Below are positions 7,668-15,191 of a DNA stretch of 24,563 bases, in pieces (the first letter of the stretch is position 1; each line of letters begins with the position of its first letter). Position numbers and translations under genes: made by a program. The DNA is from Candidatus Zixiibacteriota bacterium (GTDB lineage Bacteria; Zixibacteria; MSB-5A5; SM1-73): assembly GCA_029933635.1 (NCBI GenBank), contig JAOZNS010000011.1:1-24563 (forward strand), given 5' to 3'. The notes under the pieces were generated by a model, which saw only the letters and a program-made list of their open reading frames with translations, did no database searches and had not been told where the DNA came from.

Positions 7668-7676
7668 TGTGGAAAA
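7668..7676 (-). promoter_or_regulatory. DnaA box (near consensus)
   Basis: TGTGGAAAA on the plus strand, TTTTCCACA on the minus strand, which fits the relaxed consensus TTWTNCACA. It is next to the AT-rich stretch 7640-7667 and downstream of the dnaA promoter. Confidence 0.55.
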
Positions 7677-7741
7677 CTTGTGAGGGGCCTACAACTCTTT
7701 ATAAATGAAGCAAGTGAGGGGAGTTAACAGATAGGATAGAT

Positions 7742-7750
7742 TGTGGATAA
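7742..7750 (-). promoter_or_regulatory. DnaA box (perfect)
   Basis: TGTGGATAA on the plus strand, i.e. TTATCCACA on the minus strand, the consensus high-affinity DnaA site. It lies in the dnaA leader about 170 nt before the start codon. Confidence 0.75.
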
Positions 7751-7917
7751 CTATCTCTTGCTTATTATGGGAGCTCTCCCAATTCTTTAAATAGCAATAG
7801 TTTTCCAATTATGACCAAATGTGGATTGTTTGTTATTTTTTGATGAACATATCCGAATAAACATATCTTAAAAAGAAAAATATATAAGGATCTCTTAATA
7901 TAGAACGGTTGAGTTCT

Positions 7918-9273
7918 ATGGAGAAGGATAACGGCAGGTTGTGGGTTGAATGTCTTTCCTTGCTGAGCAAAAAGATTAGGAAGCAAAGTTTCTGCACCTG
8001 GCTAAAAGCAACCCGGGGGCTGCCCTCTCCAGAGGGGACCATTCGGGTGGCTGTTCCCAACAAATTTGTAGCAGACTGGTTGCAGGAACACTATCTTGAT
8101 TTGATCAAGGAGGCAGTGCGGGAGGTGACCCGTAAGAACCTTGCTTTAGCTTTTTATGTCTCCAAGGATTCTGTTGAATATCATCCTCAGATGAGCATGA
8201 ATTTCGAAAAGCCGGCAGAGAAAAAGGCTTCTGGGGAAAACCTGCCCGGCGAGATGGGTTTAAATCCAAAATACACCTTTGAAGCATTTGTGGTGGGTGA
8301 CAGCAACCAGTTCGCCCATGCCGCCGCTTTAGCGGTGGCAGAGGCTCCCGGCAGAACCAAATTTAATCCCCTCTATATTTATGGGGGGGTTGGATTGGGG
8401 AAAACCCATCTGGCTCAAGCCATTGGACACTTCGCCCGGGATGCATATCAGGGAATGAAAATTTTATATGTGACCAGTGAAAAATTCACCAGTGATTTTA
8501 TCAACTCCCTAACCTCCAATTCTACTCAAGATTTTGTTAACTTTTACCGAAACGTTGATATCCTTCTTTTGGATGATATTCAATTCTTCGCGGGAAAGGA
8601 GAGCACCCAGGTGCAGTTTTTTCATACCTTCAACGTGCTTTATCAAACAGGAAAACAGATCGTATTAACCTCGGATCGTCCTCCTCGGGAGATAAGGGGG
8701 GTGGAAGAAAGGCTTCTCTCCCGTTTCCAGCAGGGACTGGTTACCGACATTCAACCACCCGATTTAGAGACTCGTATAGCCATCATAAACAAAAAAAGTG
8801 AATCGGATGGGACCCCCATTCCTATTGAGGTAGCAACCTTTATCGCCGATAACGTAACCTCCAACATCAGAGAGCTGGAAGGTTCCTTGATTCGATTATT
8901 AGCTTACGCTTCTCTTAATTCAAAAGATATCACGGTGGATTTAGCCAAGGAGGTTTTGAAGGATACCATTAGAAACCAAGCCAAGCAGGTGACCATGGAA
9001 CAGATTCAAAAAAAGGTGGCGGTAAGTTATAACCTTCCGCCTGAGTCCTTGTGTTCCAAAAGAAAAACCCAGGAAATCGTTTTAGCTCGTCAGGTGGCAA
9101 TGTATTTGTCTCGCAGTTTAACCACCAATTCACTAAAATCAATTGGCTTGCACTTTGGGGGAAGGGATCATTCCACCGTGATTCATGCTTGCACCCAAGT
9201 ATCTGAAAATATAAAAAAGGATTCGAACTTTAAATTGAAAGTGGATGAGATTATAAACTCTCTTTATGTGTAA
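7918..9273 (+). CDS. dnaA: Chromosomal replication initiator protein DnaA
   Basis: AAA+ ATPase that binds DnaA boxes at oriC, melts the origin and loads the replicative helicase. Residues below are numbered from a TTG at 7909 (454 aa). Domain I is at about 1-85. A short linker (about 86-120) is followed by the ATPase: Walker A GGVGLGKTH at 159-167, Walker B LLLDDIQFF at 219-227, and arginine-finger region EERLLSRF. The C-terminal DNA-binding domain IV carries the signature GGRDHSTVIHA. Length is typical. The start is uncertain: the frame allows TTG at 7909 or ATG at 7918. The nearest purine-rich site, AAGGA at 7886-7890, is too far from both for a classical Shine-Dalgarno. ATG 7918 is chosen because domain I begins properly from it. 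A 268-nt AT-rich gap separates it from dnaN. Confidence 0.97.
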   Translation: MEKDNGRLWVECLSLLSKKIRKQSFCTWLKATRGLPSPEGTIRVAVPNKFVADWLQEHYLDLIKEAVREVTRKNLALAFYVSKDSVEYHPQMSMNFEKPAEKKASGENLPGEMGLNPKYTFEAFVVGDSNQFAHAAALAVAEAPGRTKFNPLYIYGGVGLGKTHLAQAIGHFARDAYQGMKILYVTSEKFTSDFINSLTSNSTQDFVNFYRNVDILLLDDIQFFAGKESTQVQFFHTFNVLYQTGKQIVLTSDRPPREIRGVEERLLSRFQQGLVTDIQPPDLETRIAIINKKSESDGTPIPIEVATFIADNVTSNIRELEGSLIRLLAYASLNSKDITVDLAKEVLKDTIRNQAKQVTMEQIQKKVAVSYNLPPESLCSKRKTQEIVLARQVAMYLSRSLTTNSLKSIGLHFGGRDHSTVIHACTQVSENIKKDSNFKLKVDEIINSLYV

Positions 9274-9541
9274 ATGATGTTAAAATGATCTTGGTTCGTC
9301 TGAATAAAATAGAATTTAATTTTTTCCTTTTAATTGATGGTTGCTTTTCCATGTATCAATCAACAAAAAAATAAATTGGGTTTTTTAGGGTAATGCTAAA
9401 AACCACACAACCTTAGGACTGTTGAGATCAAGAAATTAACATTTCAACTTAATTATTATTAATATTATGTAGTTAACAATTTACTTTTCATAATAACCTT
9501 TGTGAAAACGAAAAACAGATAATTTATCTCGGAGGTTGCCG
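9274..9541. other. AT-rich intergenic region between dnaA and dnaN
   Basis: No gene. It contains a hairpin at 9379-9404 (a GGTTTTT arm pairing with AAAAACC with one bulged T) and an extremely AT-rich tract at about 9435-9480 that includes TTATTATTAATATTAT. No good DnaA box was found. In some bacteria this gap is part of a bipartite origin, which is possible but unproven here. No convincing promoter for dnaN was seen. Confidence 0.5.
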
Positions 9542-10657
9542 ATGAAATTCTCTTTACCTCAAAGTAAATTACTATCATGTGTACAAAACATTATGAATGC
9601 TGTTCCCACCCGAACCACCTTACCCATCTTGTCCAATGTGCTTTTGGAAATCTCCAACTCTAAGTTGAAGTTAGCCGCCACCGATCTGGATGTCTCGGTA
9701 ATAACCACCATTTCCATAGATTCCACCAAGAAAGGAGCCTTAACTATTCCTGCACGCCCTTTTTATGATATCCTGAGGGAACTACCAGAATGTGATGTTG
9801 AGATTCACATCACGGAGAACCGTATGGAGTTGAAAGCTGAACGTGGAACATACAAGCTATCCGGAATACCGGCAGAGGAATATCCTAAGCTTCCCACCAT
9901 AAATTTAGCCAAAGAGATAAAACTTCCTGGCAGTGATCTCCAGAGAATGATTAAGAAAACCATCTTTGCTGTTTCTACCGATGAGACCAGGCCAGCGCTA
10001 AATGGAGTGTTATGGCAGACCTCTGGAAATAACATGCAGATGGTTGCCACAGATGGACACAGGTTAGCCAGAATATCCTTAAAGAACACCAGACTCAAGG
10101 GATTGCATGAGGATGTAATAATACCCCCCAAGGTTCTCAATCTTCTAGTTAAGATGATGGTTGAGGAAGATAAAGAGATTGGGATAATTTTTGGAGAAAA
10201 CAACTTAATCTTCAACTTGGGCCAGACGGTCTTAGCATCCCGCTTGATCGAAGGACCCTATCCTAACTTCGAGCAGGTGATTCCAAAGGATAATGATAAG
10301 AAGCTGGTGGTAGATAAAGACCTTTTAATCGGTGCGGTTAGGAGAATGTCGATTTTAGCAAACACCCTCACCCATCAGGTGAAGTTTACCTTAAAGAAGG
10401 ATAGCCTGGAACTTTCTTCAGCCAATTTCGACTTAGGAGGGGAGGCGAAGGAGTCCTTACCCTGTGATTATGTGGGCGAGCCGATGGATATCGGATACAA
10501 CGCCTCCTATGTGTTAGATATTCTCAAACAGTTGGATGGAGATGGGGTGGTCTTTGAACTGGGCACCTCCATTTCACCTGGAAAGATATATTCCTCCCCA
10601 AAAAAGGAGGGGGAGGACTACTTGTGTCTTTTGATGCCCCTCCGTTTGGCCGAATAA
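9542..10657 (+). CDS. dnaN: DNA polymerase III beta subunit (sliding clamp)
   Basis: Ring-forming processivity clamp that tethers DNA polymerase III to DNA. The 371-aa protein has the three-fold repeated clamp fold. Family features include the N-terminal region with VPTRTTLPILSNVLLE, the second-domain opening DETRPALNGVLW followed by MVATDGHRLA, and the C-terminal LLMPLRL that ends clamp proteins. The start is ATG at 9542. GGAGG (9531-9535) lies 6 nt upstream of it, whereas an in-frame TTG at 9536 directly abuts that site and is unlikely. A strong terminator follows at 10706-10754, separating it from dciA. Confidence 0.97.
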   Translation: MKFSLPQSKLLSCVQNIMNAVPTRTTLPILSNVLLEISNSKLKLAATDLDVSVITTISIDSTKKGALTIPARPFYDILRELPECDVEIHITENRMELKAERGTYKLSGIPAEEYPKLPTINLAKEIKLPGSDLQRMIKKTIFAVSTDETRPALNGVLWQTSGNNMQMVATDGHRLARISLKNTRLKGLHEDVIIPPKVLNLLVKMMVEEDKEIGIIFGENNLIFNLGQTVLASRLIEGPYPNFEQVIPKDNDKKLVVDKDLLIGAVRRMSILANTLTHQVKFTLKKDSLELSSANFDLGGEAKESLPCDYVGEPMDIGYNASYVLDILKQLDGDGVVFELGTSISPGKIYSSPKKEGEDYLCLLMPLRLAE

Positions 10658-10705
10658 AAGACCAAAGGCTTACTATCTTTTTCAGGTGAGGTAGCTTTAT
10701 TTTCT

Positions 10706-10754
10706 GGTGGGAAGGATCAACTATGGGGGGAGGATCTTTCCCACCTCCTTTTTT
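10706..10754 (+). terminator. Intrinsic terminator after dnaN
   Basis: GGTGGGAAGGATC (10706-10718) pairs with GATCTTTCCCACC (10733-10745), a 13-bp stem with one G-T pair and a 14-nt loop. Six Ts follow at 10749-10754. Its position 49 nt past the dnaN stop fits termination of the dnaA-dnaN transcript. The loop contains the ATG of the longest dciA reading frame, which argues against that start. Confidence 0.85.
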
Positions 10755-10854
10755 ATGGGTTGGTCTTTGGATCGACTTTATCCATAAAGAATTCCAAAGA
10801 AGAAATGCAGGAAAAACGTTTGCTGAAGAAATAATTTTCATTATATTTATCGAT

Positions 10855-11148
10855 ATGTTAAGAAGACAACCCGAGAAAATTGATAAGGTGCTGGTTCGCA
10901 CCCTGAAGGGTTTGAAACTCGATGGAAGGATAAAACAAGAGACCATCCTTTTGAACTGGGGTAAGACGGTGGGGGAGCGGATTGCCTCTCGGACCACTCC
11001 GCTGAGAGTCAAGGACTCGATCCTTTTTGTGGCAGTGGAAAATGCATCTTGGAGGAACGAACTTATTTTTCTTAAAGAGAAGATCATCAAGCAACTCAAC
11101 CATTCCGTAAAAGCTAACGTAATAAAAGATATAGTGTTTACTAATTGA
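10855..11148 (+). CDS. dciA: DciA-like (DUF721) helicase-associated protein
   Basis: Small DUF721/DciA-type protein. Characterised DciA helps load or activate the replicative helicase DnaB in bacteria lacking DnaC/DnaI. The 97-aa sequence begins MLRRQPEKIDKVL and keeps the family core: a WGKTVGERIASRTTPLRV segment and then ILFVAVENASWRNEL with the conserved SW-NEL motif. The reading frame extends upstream to 10723, but that start lies in the loop of the dnaN terminator and the extra residues are low-complexity, so ATG 10855 is preferred. No good Shine-Dalgarno precedes it. Its place between dnaN and gyrB, where recF-DUF721 usually stand, supports the call; recF itself is missing. Confidence 0.8.
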   Translation: MLRRQPEKIDKVLVRTLKGLKLDGRIKQETILLNWGKTVGERIASRTTPLRVKDSILFVAVENASWRNELIFLKEKIIKQLNHSVKANVIKDIVFTN

Positions 11149-11210
11149 GGAAGCCTGTAAGCCCTGCAGGTTTCTCTACAATGGGAAAGCGGGTGGGTTC
11201 TATTTTTTCT

Positions 11211-11239
11211 TAGACAATTTTCACAATATGTGGTATCTT
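11211..11239 (+). promoter_or_regulatory. Candidate gyrB promoter
   Basis: TAGACA (11211-11216), a 17-nt spacer and TATCTT (11234-11239). The spacer contains the symmetric CACA-ATA-TGTG (11222-11232). The match to consensus is moderate, and position 23 nt before the gyrB start supports it. Confidence 0.45.
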
Positions 11240-11261
11240 AAGAGGGGAGAAGACACTTTAT

Positions 11262-13196
11262 ATGGATACTTCAGGACCAAAAGAAGAGAGATTGGAGCCT
11301 TTGGGGCACCATTATGATGCCACCACGATTCAGGTCTTGAAAGGTCTGGACGCGGTGCGTCGAAGGCCCGCAATGTATATCGGCGATACCGGCACCAAGG
11401 GATTGCATCATCTGGTATATGAGGTGGTGGACAACAGCATCGATGAGGCCATGGGGGGGTTCTGTGATTCCATTAAGGTGGTGATTAACAAGGAGGGAAG
11501 TGTGATGGTGCAGGACAACGGGCGAGGCATACCTGTGGGCATTCATCCCACCCAGAGGAAGCCGGCAGTGGAGGTGGTGATGACCATGCTTCATGCAGGA
11601 GGGAAATTTGACCATCGAACCTATAAGGTGGCTGGCGGACTGCATGGGGTGGGGGTCTCGGTGGTGAATGCCCTCTCAGAGTGGTGTGAGGTGGAGGTGA
11701 CTCGCGACGGGAAAAGATATTTCCAGAGGTATGAGCGAGGAAACACGGTGACCCCCCTCAAACAGATTGGAAAGGGGAAACATTCAGGCACCAAGACCAC
11801 CTTCAAGCCAGATCCGAAAATTTTCAAAAAGACGGATTTCAGCTTCGATGTCCTTTCCGCCCGAATGAGGGAGCTGGCTTTCCTGAATAAAGGGTTGAAG
11901 ATTGAGATTCAGGATGAACGCACAGGCAAATCCAATCTTTTTAAATATAAAGGAGGAATTAGCTCCTTCGTCGATTATTTAAATGAGAATAAACAGGTGG
12001 TCCATCCTCGTCCCATATATCTTCATAACACCAGGAACGGCATCGATGTGGAGATGGCTCTCCAATATAATGACTCTTACACAGAAAACATCTTCTCTTA
12101 TGTGAACAACATAAATACCATCGAGGGAGGAACCCACCTGTCAGGATTTAAGACCGCTTTGACTCGCACCATCAATAATTATGCGCAAAAAAATAACTTC
12201 TTGAAGAATGGACAGGGGGCCCTGGAAGGTGAGGACGTTAGAGAGGGCTTGGCCGCAGTGATCTCAGTTAAGATTCCCGATCCTCAGTTCGAGGGGCAGA
12301 CCAAAACCAAGTTAGGCAACAGCGAGGTGAAGGGGATCGTGGAGTCGATTCTGGGCGAGAGCCTCTCTGAATATTTTGAGGAGAATCCCACCGTTGCCAA
12401 AAAGATCGTGGAGAAGGCAGTTTCCGCCGCCCGAGCGCGGGAGGCAGCCAGAAAGGCCCGGGAGCTGACCCGCAGAAAAAGCGCGCTGGAGACATCCACC
12501 TTGCCCGGAAAGTTAGCTGACTGTTCTTTGAATGATCCCTCACTTTGCGAACTTTACATCGTGGAGGGTGACTCTGCAGGAGGTTCTGCCAAACAGGGAA
12601 GGGATAGAAAATTTCAGGCCATTCTTCCCTTAAAGGGGAAAATCCTCAATGTGGAGAAGGCCCGGATTGATCGGGTTTTGTCCAACGAGGAGATTCGCAC
12701 CATCATCACCGCCCTGGGGACTGGGATCAAAGATGAATTTGATATAAACAAGGCGCGCTATAACAAAGTGATCATCATGACCGATGCGGATGTGGATGGT
12801 TCTCACATCCGCACCTTGATCCTCACCTTTCTTTACCGCCACATGAAGGAGCTTATCGAGAGAGGATATGTATATATCGCCCAGCCCCCCCTGTATCGGG
12901 TCAAAAAAGGGAAAACCGAACTTTATGCCTATTCGGATGAAGAAAGAGATCGTCATATTGAGAGATTGGGCAAGACTGGAGTAACGGTTCAAAGATATAA
13001 GGGATTGGGTGAGATGAACCCTGAGCAGTTGTGGAAGACCACCATGGACCCAGAGACTCGCACCCTGCTTCAGGTCACCTTAGAGGATGGTGCAGAGGCG
13101 GATCATATCTTCAGCATACTGATGGGCGATCAAGTTGAACCCCGCCGCAAGTTCATCGAGGAGAACGCCAAATACGTGAGAAATCTGGATGTATAA
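11262..13196 (+). CDS. gyrB: DNA gyrase subunit B
   Basis: ATPase subunit of gyrase, which introduces negative supercoils with GyrA (not in the window). The 644-aa protein shows the GHKL ATPase: EVVDNSIDEAMGG with catalytic Glu54, DNGRGIPVGIHP from Asp85, and GGLHGVGVSVVNALS around 125-139. The TOPRIM domain follows: YIVEGDSAGG with Glu435, then the metal-binding DADVDGSH at Asp508/510/512. The C-terminus has GDQVEPRRKFIEENA. Length fits the short form without the insertion found in proteobacterial GyrB. EGDSAGGS and the QTKTKLGNSEV segment favour gyrase over topoisomerase IV ParE, and the location beside dnaA supports it. The ATG follows AGGGGAG with a rather long spacing of 12 nt. Confidence 0.96.
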   Translation: MDTSGPKEERLEPLGHHYDATTIQVLKGLDAVRRRPAMYIGDTGTKGLHHLVYEVVDNSIDEAMGGFCDSIKVVINKEGSVMVQDNGRGIPVGIHPTQRKPAVEVVMTMLHAGGKFDHRTYKVAGGLHGVGVSVVNALSEWCEVEVTRDGKRYFQRYERGNTVTPLKQIGKGKHSGTKTTFKPDPKIFKKTDFSFDVLSARMRELAFLNKGLKIEIQDERTGKSNLFKYKGGISSFVDYLNENKQVVHPRPIYLHNTRNGIDVEMALQYNDSYTENIFSYVNNINTIEGGTHLSGFKTALTRTINNYAQKNNFLKNGQGALEGEDVREGLAAVISVKIPDPQFEGQTKTKLGNSEVKGIVESILGESLSEYFEENPTVAKKIVEKAVSAARAREAARKARELTRRKSALETSTLPGKLADCSLNDPSLCELYIVEGDSAGGSAKQGRDRKFQAILPLKGKILNVEKARIDRVLSNEEIRTIITALGTGIKDEFDINKARYNKVIIMTDADVDGSHIRTLILTFLYRHMKELIERGYVYIAQPPLYRVKKGKTELYAYSDEERDRHIERLGKTGVTVQRYKGLGEMNPEQLWKTTMDPETRTLLQVTLEDGAEADHIFSILMGDQVEPRRKFIEENAKYVRNLDV

Positions 13197-13284
13197 TTTA
13201 ACTCAAGTATTTTGGGGGATTTGATTTATCCAGCTTACAAGACGGTTCCTATAAATACTCCTCTGCGTTTTTTAACCTTTTCAC

Positions 13285-13998
13285 ATGCAAATAAAAGTTG
13301 GTTGCTGTGGCTTTCCGATTTCTCGGGAGAAGTATTATAAAAGCTTCGATGTGGTCGAGATTCAGCAAACCTTCTATCAGCCCCCTCAGGAGAAGACGGT
13401 CCTAAGATGGCAGAAAGAAGCACCTGCAGATTTTGAGTTCACCCTGAAAGCCTGGCAGTTGATCACCCACCCTCCATCCAGCCCCACCTATCGAAGACTT
13501 AAAGCTGGTATTCCTGAATCAAGGAAAAAGAGCTATGGTTTCTTCAAACCAACTGAGGAGGTATTTCAGGCTTGGGAGAAGACCGAAAAAACAGCCCAGA
13601 TTCTGAAAGCTAAGATCATCGTTTTCCAATGTCCCGCAAGTTTTCAGCCCACTCCGGAAAACAAGAAAAATCTGAGGAGATTTTTCAAAGCCATAAGAAG
13701 AAGAAAATATAAGTTAGTCTGGGAGCCAAGAGGAAAATGGGAGAGGGAGGAGGTTTCAGCCTTATGCGAGGAGTTGAGCCTTATCCCCTGTGTGGACCCG
13801 TTTAAAGAAGCTCCGTTTCCCGGAAAGATGGGTTACTTCAGATTGCATGGAAAGGGTGGATATCGATACAGGTATACGGATTCCGACCTGAAAAAGCTTA
13901 TAGCCTGGGCAAAAGACTTTGACACGGTTTACTTCATGTTCAACAACGTTTATATGCTGGAGGACGCACTTCGCTTTAAGAAGATAAAAAAGATGTAA
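13285..13998 (+). CDS. DUF72 family protein (YecE-like)
   Basis: Protein of 237 aa that matches the DUF72/COG1801 family, a TIM-barrel-like fold whose biochemical role is not established. Visible family features are the opening IKVGCCGFPISREKYY, the segment DVVEIQQTFYQPP, FEFTLKAWQLITHP, and the late YFRLHGKGGYRYRY followed by FMFNNVYMLEDA. Family members are often about 240-300 aa, so this is at the short end but complete in both end motifs. The ATG at 13285 has no Shine-Dalgarno sequence; a TATAAA lies at 13250-13255 without a clear -35 partner. It is separated from gyrB by 88 nt and converges on the TPR genes. Confidence 0.88.
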   Translation: MQIKVGCCGFPISREKYYKSFDVVEIQQTFYQPPQEKTVLRWQKEAPADFEFTLKAWQLITHPPSSPTYRRLKAGIPESRKKSYGFFKPTEEVFQAWEKTEKTAQILKAKIIVFQCPASFQPTPENKKNLRRFFKAIRRRKYKLVWEPRGKWEREEVSALCEELSLIPCVDPFKEAPFPGKMGYFRLHGKGGYRYRYTDSDLKKLIAWAKDFDTVYFMFNNVYMLEDALRFKKIKKM

Positions 13999-14000
13999 TG

Positions 14001-14018
14001 GTCGGACCTCCCGACTTT
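14001..14018 (+). terminator. Possible weak terminator after the DUF72 gene
   Basis: GTCGG-ACCTC-CCGAC, a 5-bp GC-rich stem immediately after the DUF72 stop codon, followed by TTT only. The stem is short and the T-run brief. The remaining convergent gap up to 14117 holds nothing recognisable. Confidence 0.35.
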
Positions 14019-14117
14019 AAAGAAGAGAATTTCGCTTATTTCCCATTTCTGCTGAGTAAACTCTGCCACTACATTACCCTGTCCAATATGGTGTCCTGAC
14101 GTTAACTTGAGACCGAC

Positions 14118-15191
14118 CTACCACTTTTTATCTGCAGTAAATTCTAAACATTTTTCCAAAATATCTTTTGTTTTCTTAAGCTTGCTTTTCTGCCTTTTTT
14201 TCGTCCTTTCAGTCAATGGCAGATTCAAGATATCCTGGCACATGATTGCAGATTCCTTATATCTTCCCAGATTAAAAAGACAGGTGGCAATGAGGAATTT
14301 GCACTCGATCAGATTGTAGGATTGATCTAGATTTTTTGATGCATGGACTCTTTCTATTCTCTCTGACAATTCTTGATACTTAAGCAAAGCGTTGTGCCAG
14401 TCCTTTTTCTCGTAGTAAGCTTCTGCCAGTGCCCAAAGGAAGGATTTCCCCCGGGGATATTCAGCCTGCATCTTTTGAGCCAAATTTATTGCCTGGTCGA
14501 ACTTTTTTTCTTGAATATACATCCAGATGAGCCCGCTGGCTGCCGCACCCTTGGAGAAGATTGAGTTCTGGTATGCTAACTTCATCTCAGAGATTCCTTT
14601 TTCTCTGTTGTCTCCGATAAACGGGAGCCACCAGAATGCCTTTGTTACAACGCTTGACCAAAAGTGATAGGAGCCAAGTCCCACATAGGCATCGTAAAGT
14701 TTCGGATCACACTTTAGTGCCTTCTTTAAAGCGGATTTTGCTTTGAGCCCTTCATTTAAAGCCGACCACCAGTTTCCTTTTTTAGCCTCATAAACCGCCT
14801 TTGCGCCATACGAGTTACCCAAAATAAGATAAGCCCAGGGGTCTTTTTTGTTTTGCTTGATCCTCCTTCGGGCCAGTTTTTTAGCTTTTTTAATCTGTTC
14901 ATAAAAATCCTTTTCCCTAAAGTCGCTTTCCAAGTCGATCATCTGGGACTGATACAGGGCGGCAGAAAAAAAATATCCGGCTGGATCCTCTGGATCCATC
15001 TGAATCAACCCACTAAACAGGCTTTCGGCGGTTGGGTAATTCTCCTGAAATGTGGCCTCGATTCCTTTAAGTAATAAATTTTTTATTCGGGGATCCTGGT
15101 AGTTGAGAAATTTTTGAGGAAGCGAAAGTTTGGGGTAGATAAAAAGAAGGGTTAATAAAAAGAGCAGGCTGAGGGCCGGTTTGCTTCTCAC
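14118..15191 (-). CDS. Secreted TPR protein, second of a paralogous pair
   Basis: Protein of 357 aa with an N-terminal signal peptide (SLLFLLTLLFIYPKL core) and tetratricopeptide-like helical pairs through the rest, so it is probably periplasmic or envelope-associated. It shares with its neighbour a distinctive block: KGNWWSALNEGLKAK, then LYDAYVGLGSYHFWSS, then FWWLPFIGDNREKGI. The start codon is GTG at 15191 and overlaps the upstream TGA by four bases (GTGA). AAGGAG lies 11 nt upstream, so the two are translationally coupled. The C-terminus is lysine-rich. No catalytic motif was seen. TPRs mediate protein contacts, so a scaffold in an envelope complex is likely, but the partner is unknown. 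Confidence 0.8.
   Translation of the reverse strand: MRSKPALSLLFLLTLLFIYPKLSLPQKFLNYQDPRIKNLLLKGIEATFQENYPTAESLFSGLIQMDPEDPAGYFFSAALYQSQMIDLESDFREKDFYEQIKKAKKLARRRIKQNKKDPWAYLILGNSYGAKAVYEAKKGNWWSALNEGLKAKSALKKALKCDPKLYDAYVGLGSYHFWSSVVTKAFWWLPFIGDNREKGISEMKLAYQNSIFSKGAAASGLIWMYIQEKKFDQAINLAQKMQAEYPRGKSFLWALAEAYYEKKDWHNALLKYQELSERIERVHASKNLDQSYNLIECKFLIATCLFNLGRYKESAIMCQDILNLPLTERTKKRQKSKLKKTKDILEKCLEFTADKKW

Larger units (their letters stand above)
6830..7908. other. Long non-coding region left of dnaA
   Basis: About 1.08 kb with no convincing gene. In order it holds: the PDZ gene's leader and possible promoter; an AT-rich stretch; a strong-looking plus-strand promoter (7109-7136); a 13-bp inverted repeat enclosing two direct repeats (7160-7231); an A/T hairpin (7237-7256); an imperfect 27-nt hairpin (7308-7334); a short palindrome AGGCTCAGCCT (7428-7438); the dnaA promoter (7600-7628); and DnaA boxes (7668-7676, 7742-7750). 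The short reading frame at 6888-7151 lacks codon structure and is not called. Confidence 0.7.
7561..7908. other. Predicted chromosomal replication origin (oriC)
   Basis: Non-coding DNA directly upstream of dnaA holds a perfect minus-strand DnaA box TTATCCACA (7742-7750) and a close match TTTTCCACA (7668-7676). A weaker site CAATCCACA lies at 7820-7828. Very AT-rich stretches lie at about 7640-7667 and 7780-7890, either of which could unwind first. GTGAGGGG is directly repeated at 7680-7687 and 7714-7721. Gene order (dnaA-dnaN-dciA-gyrB to the right) supports origin location. The exact boundaries and the unwinding site are inference; the second AT-rich gap, between dnaA and dnaN, may contribute. 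Confidence 0.65.

Noticed and set aside
9379..9404. Hairpin between dnaA and dnaN considered as a terminator
   Set aside because: The stem is A/T-only apart from two pairs, has a bulge and is not followed by a T-run.
10524..11099. 191-codon frame antisense to dnaN and dciA
   Set aside because: It lies opposite well-supported genes and crosses the dnaN terminator; the translation is serine/proline-rich with no family features.
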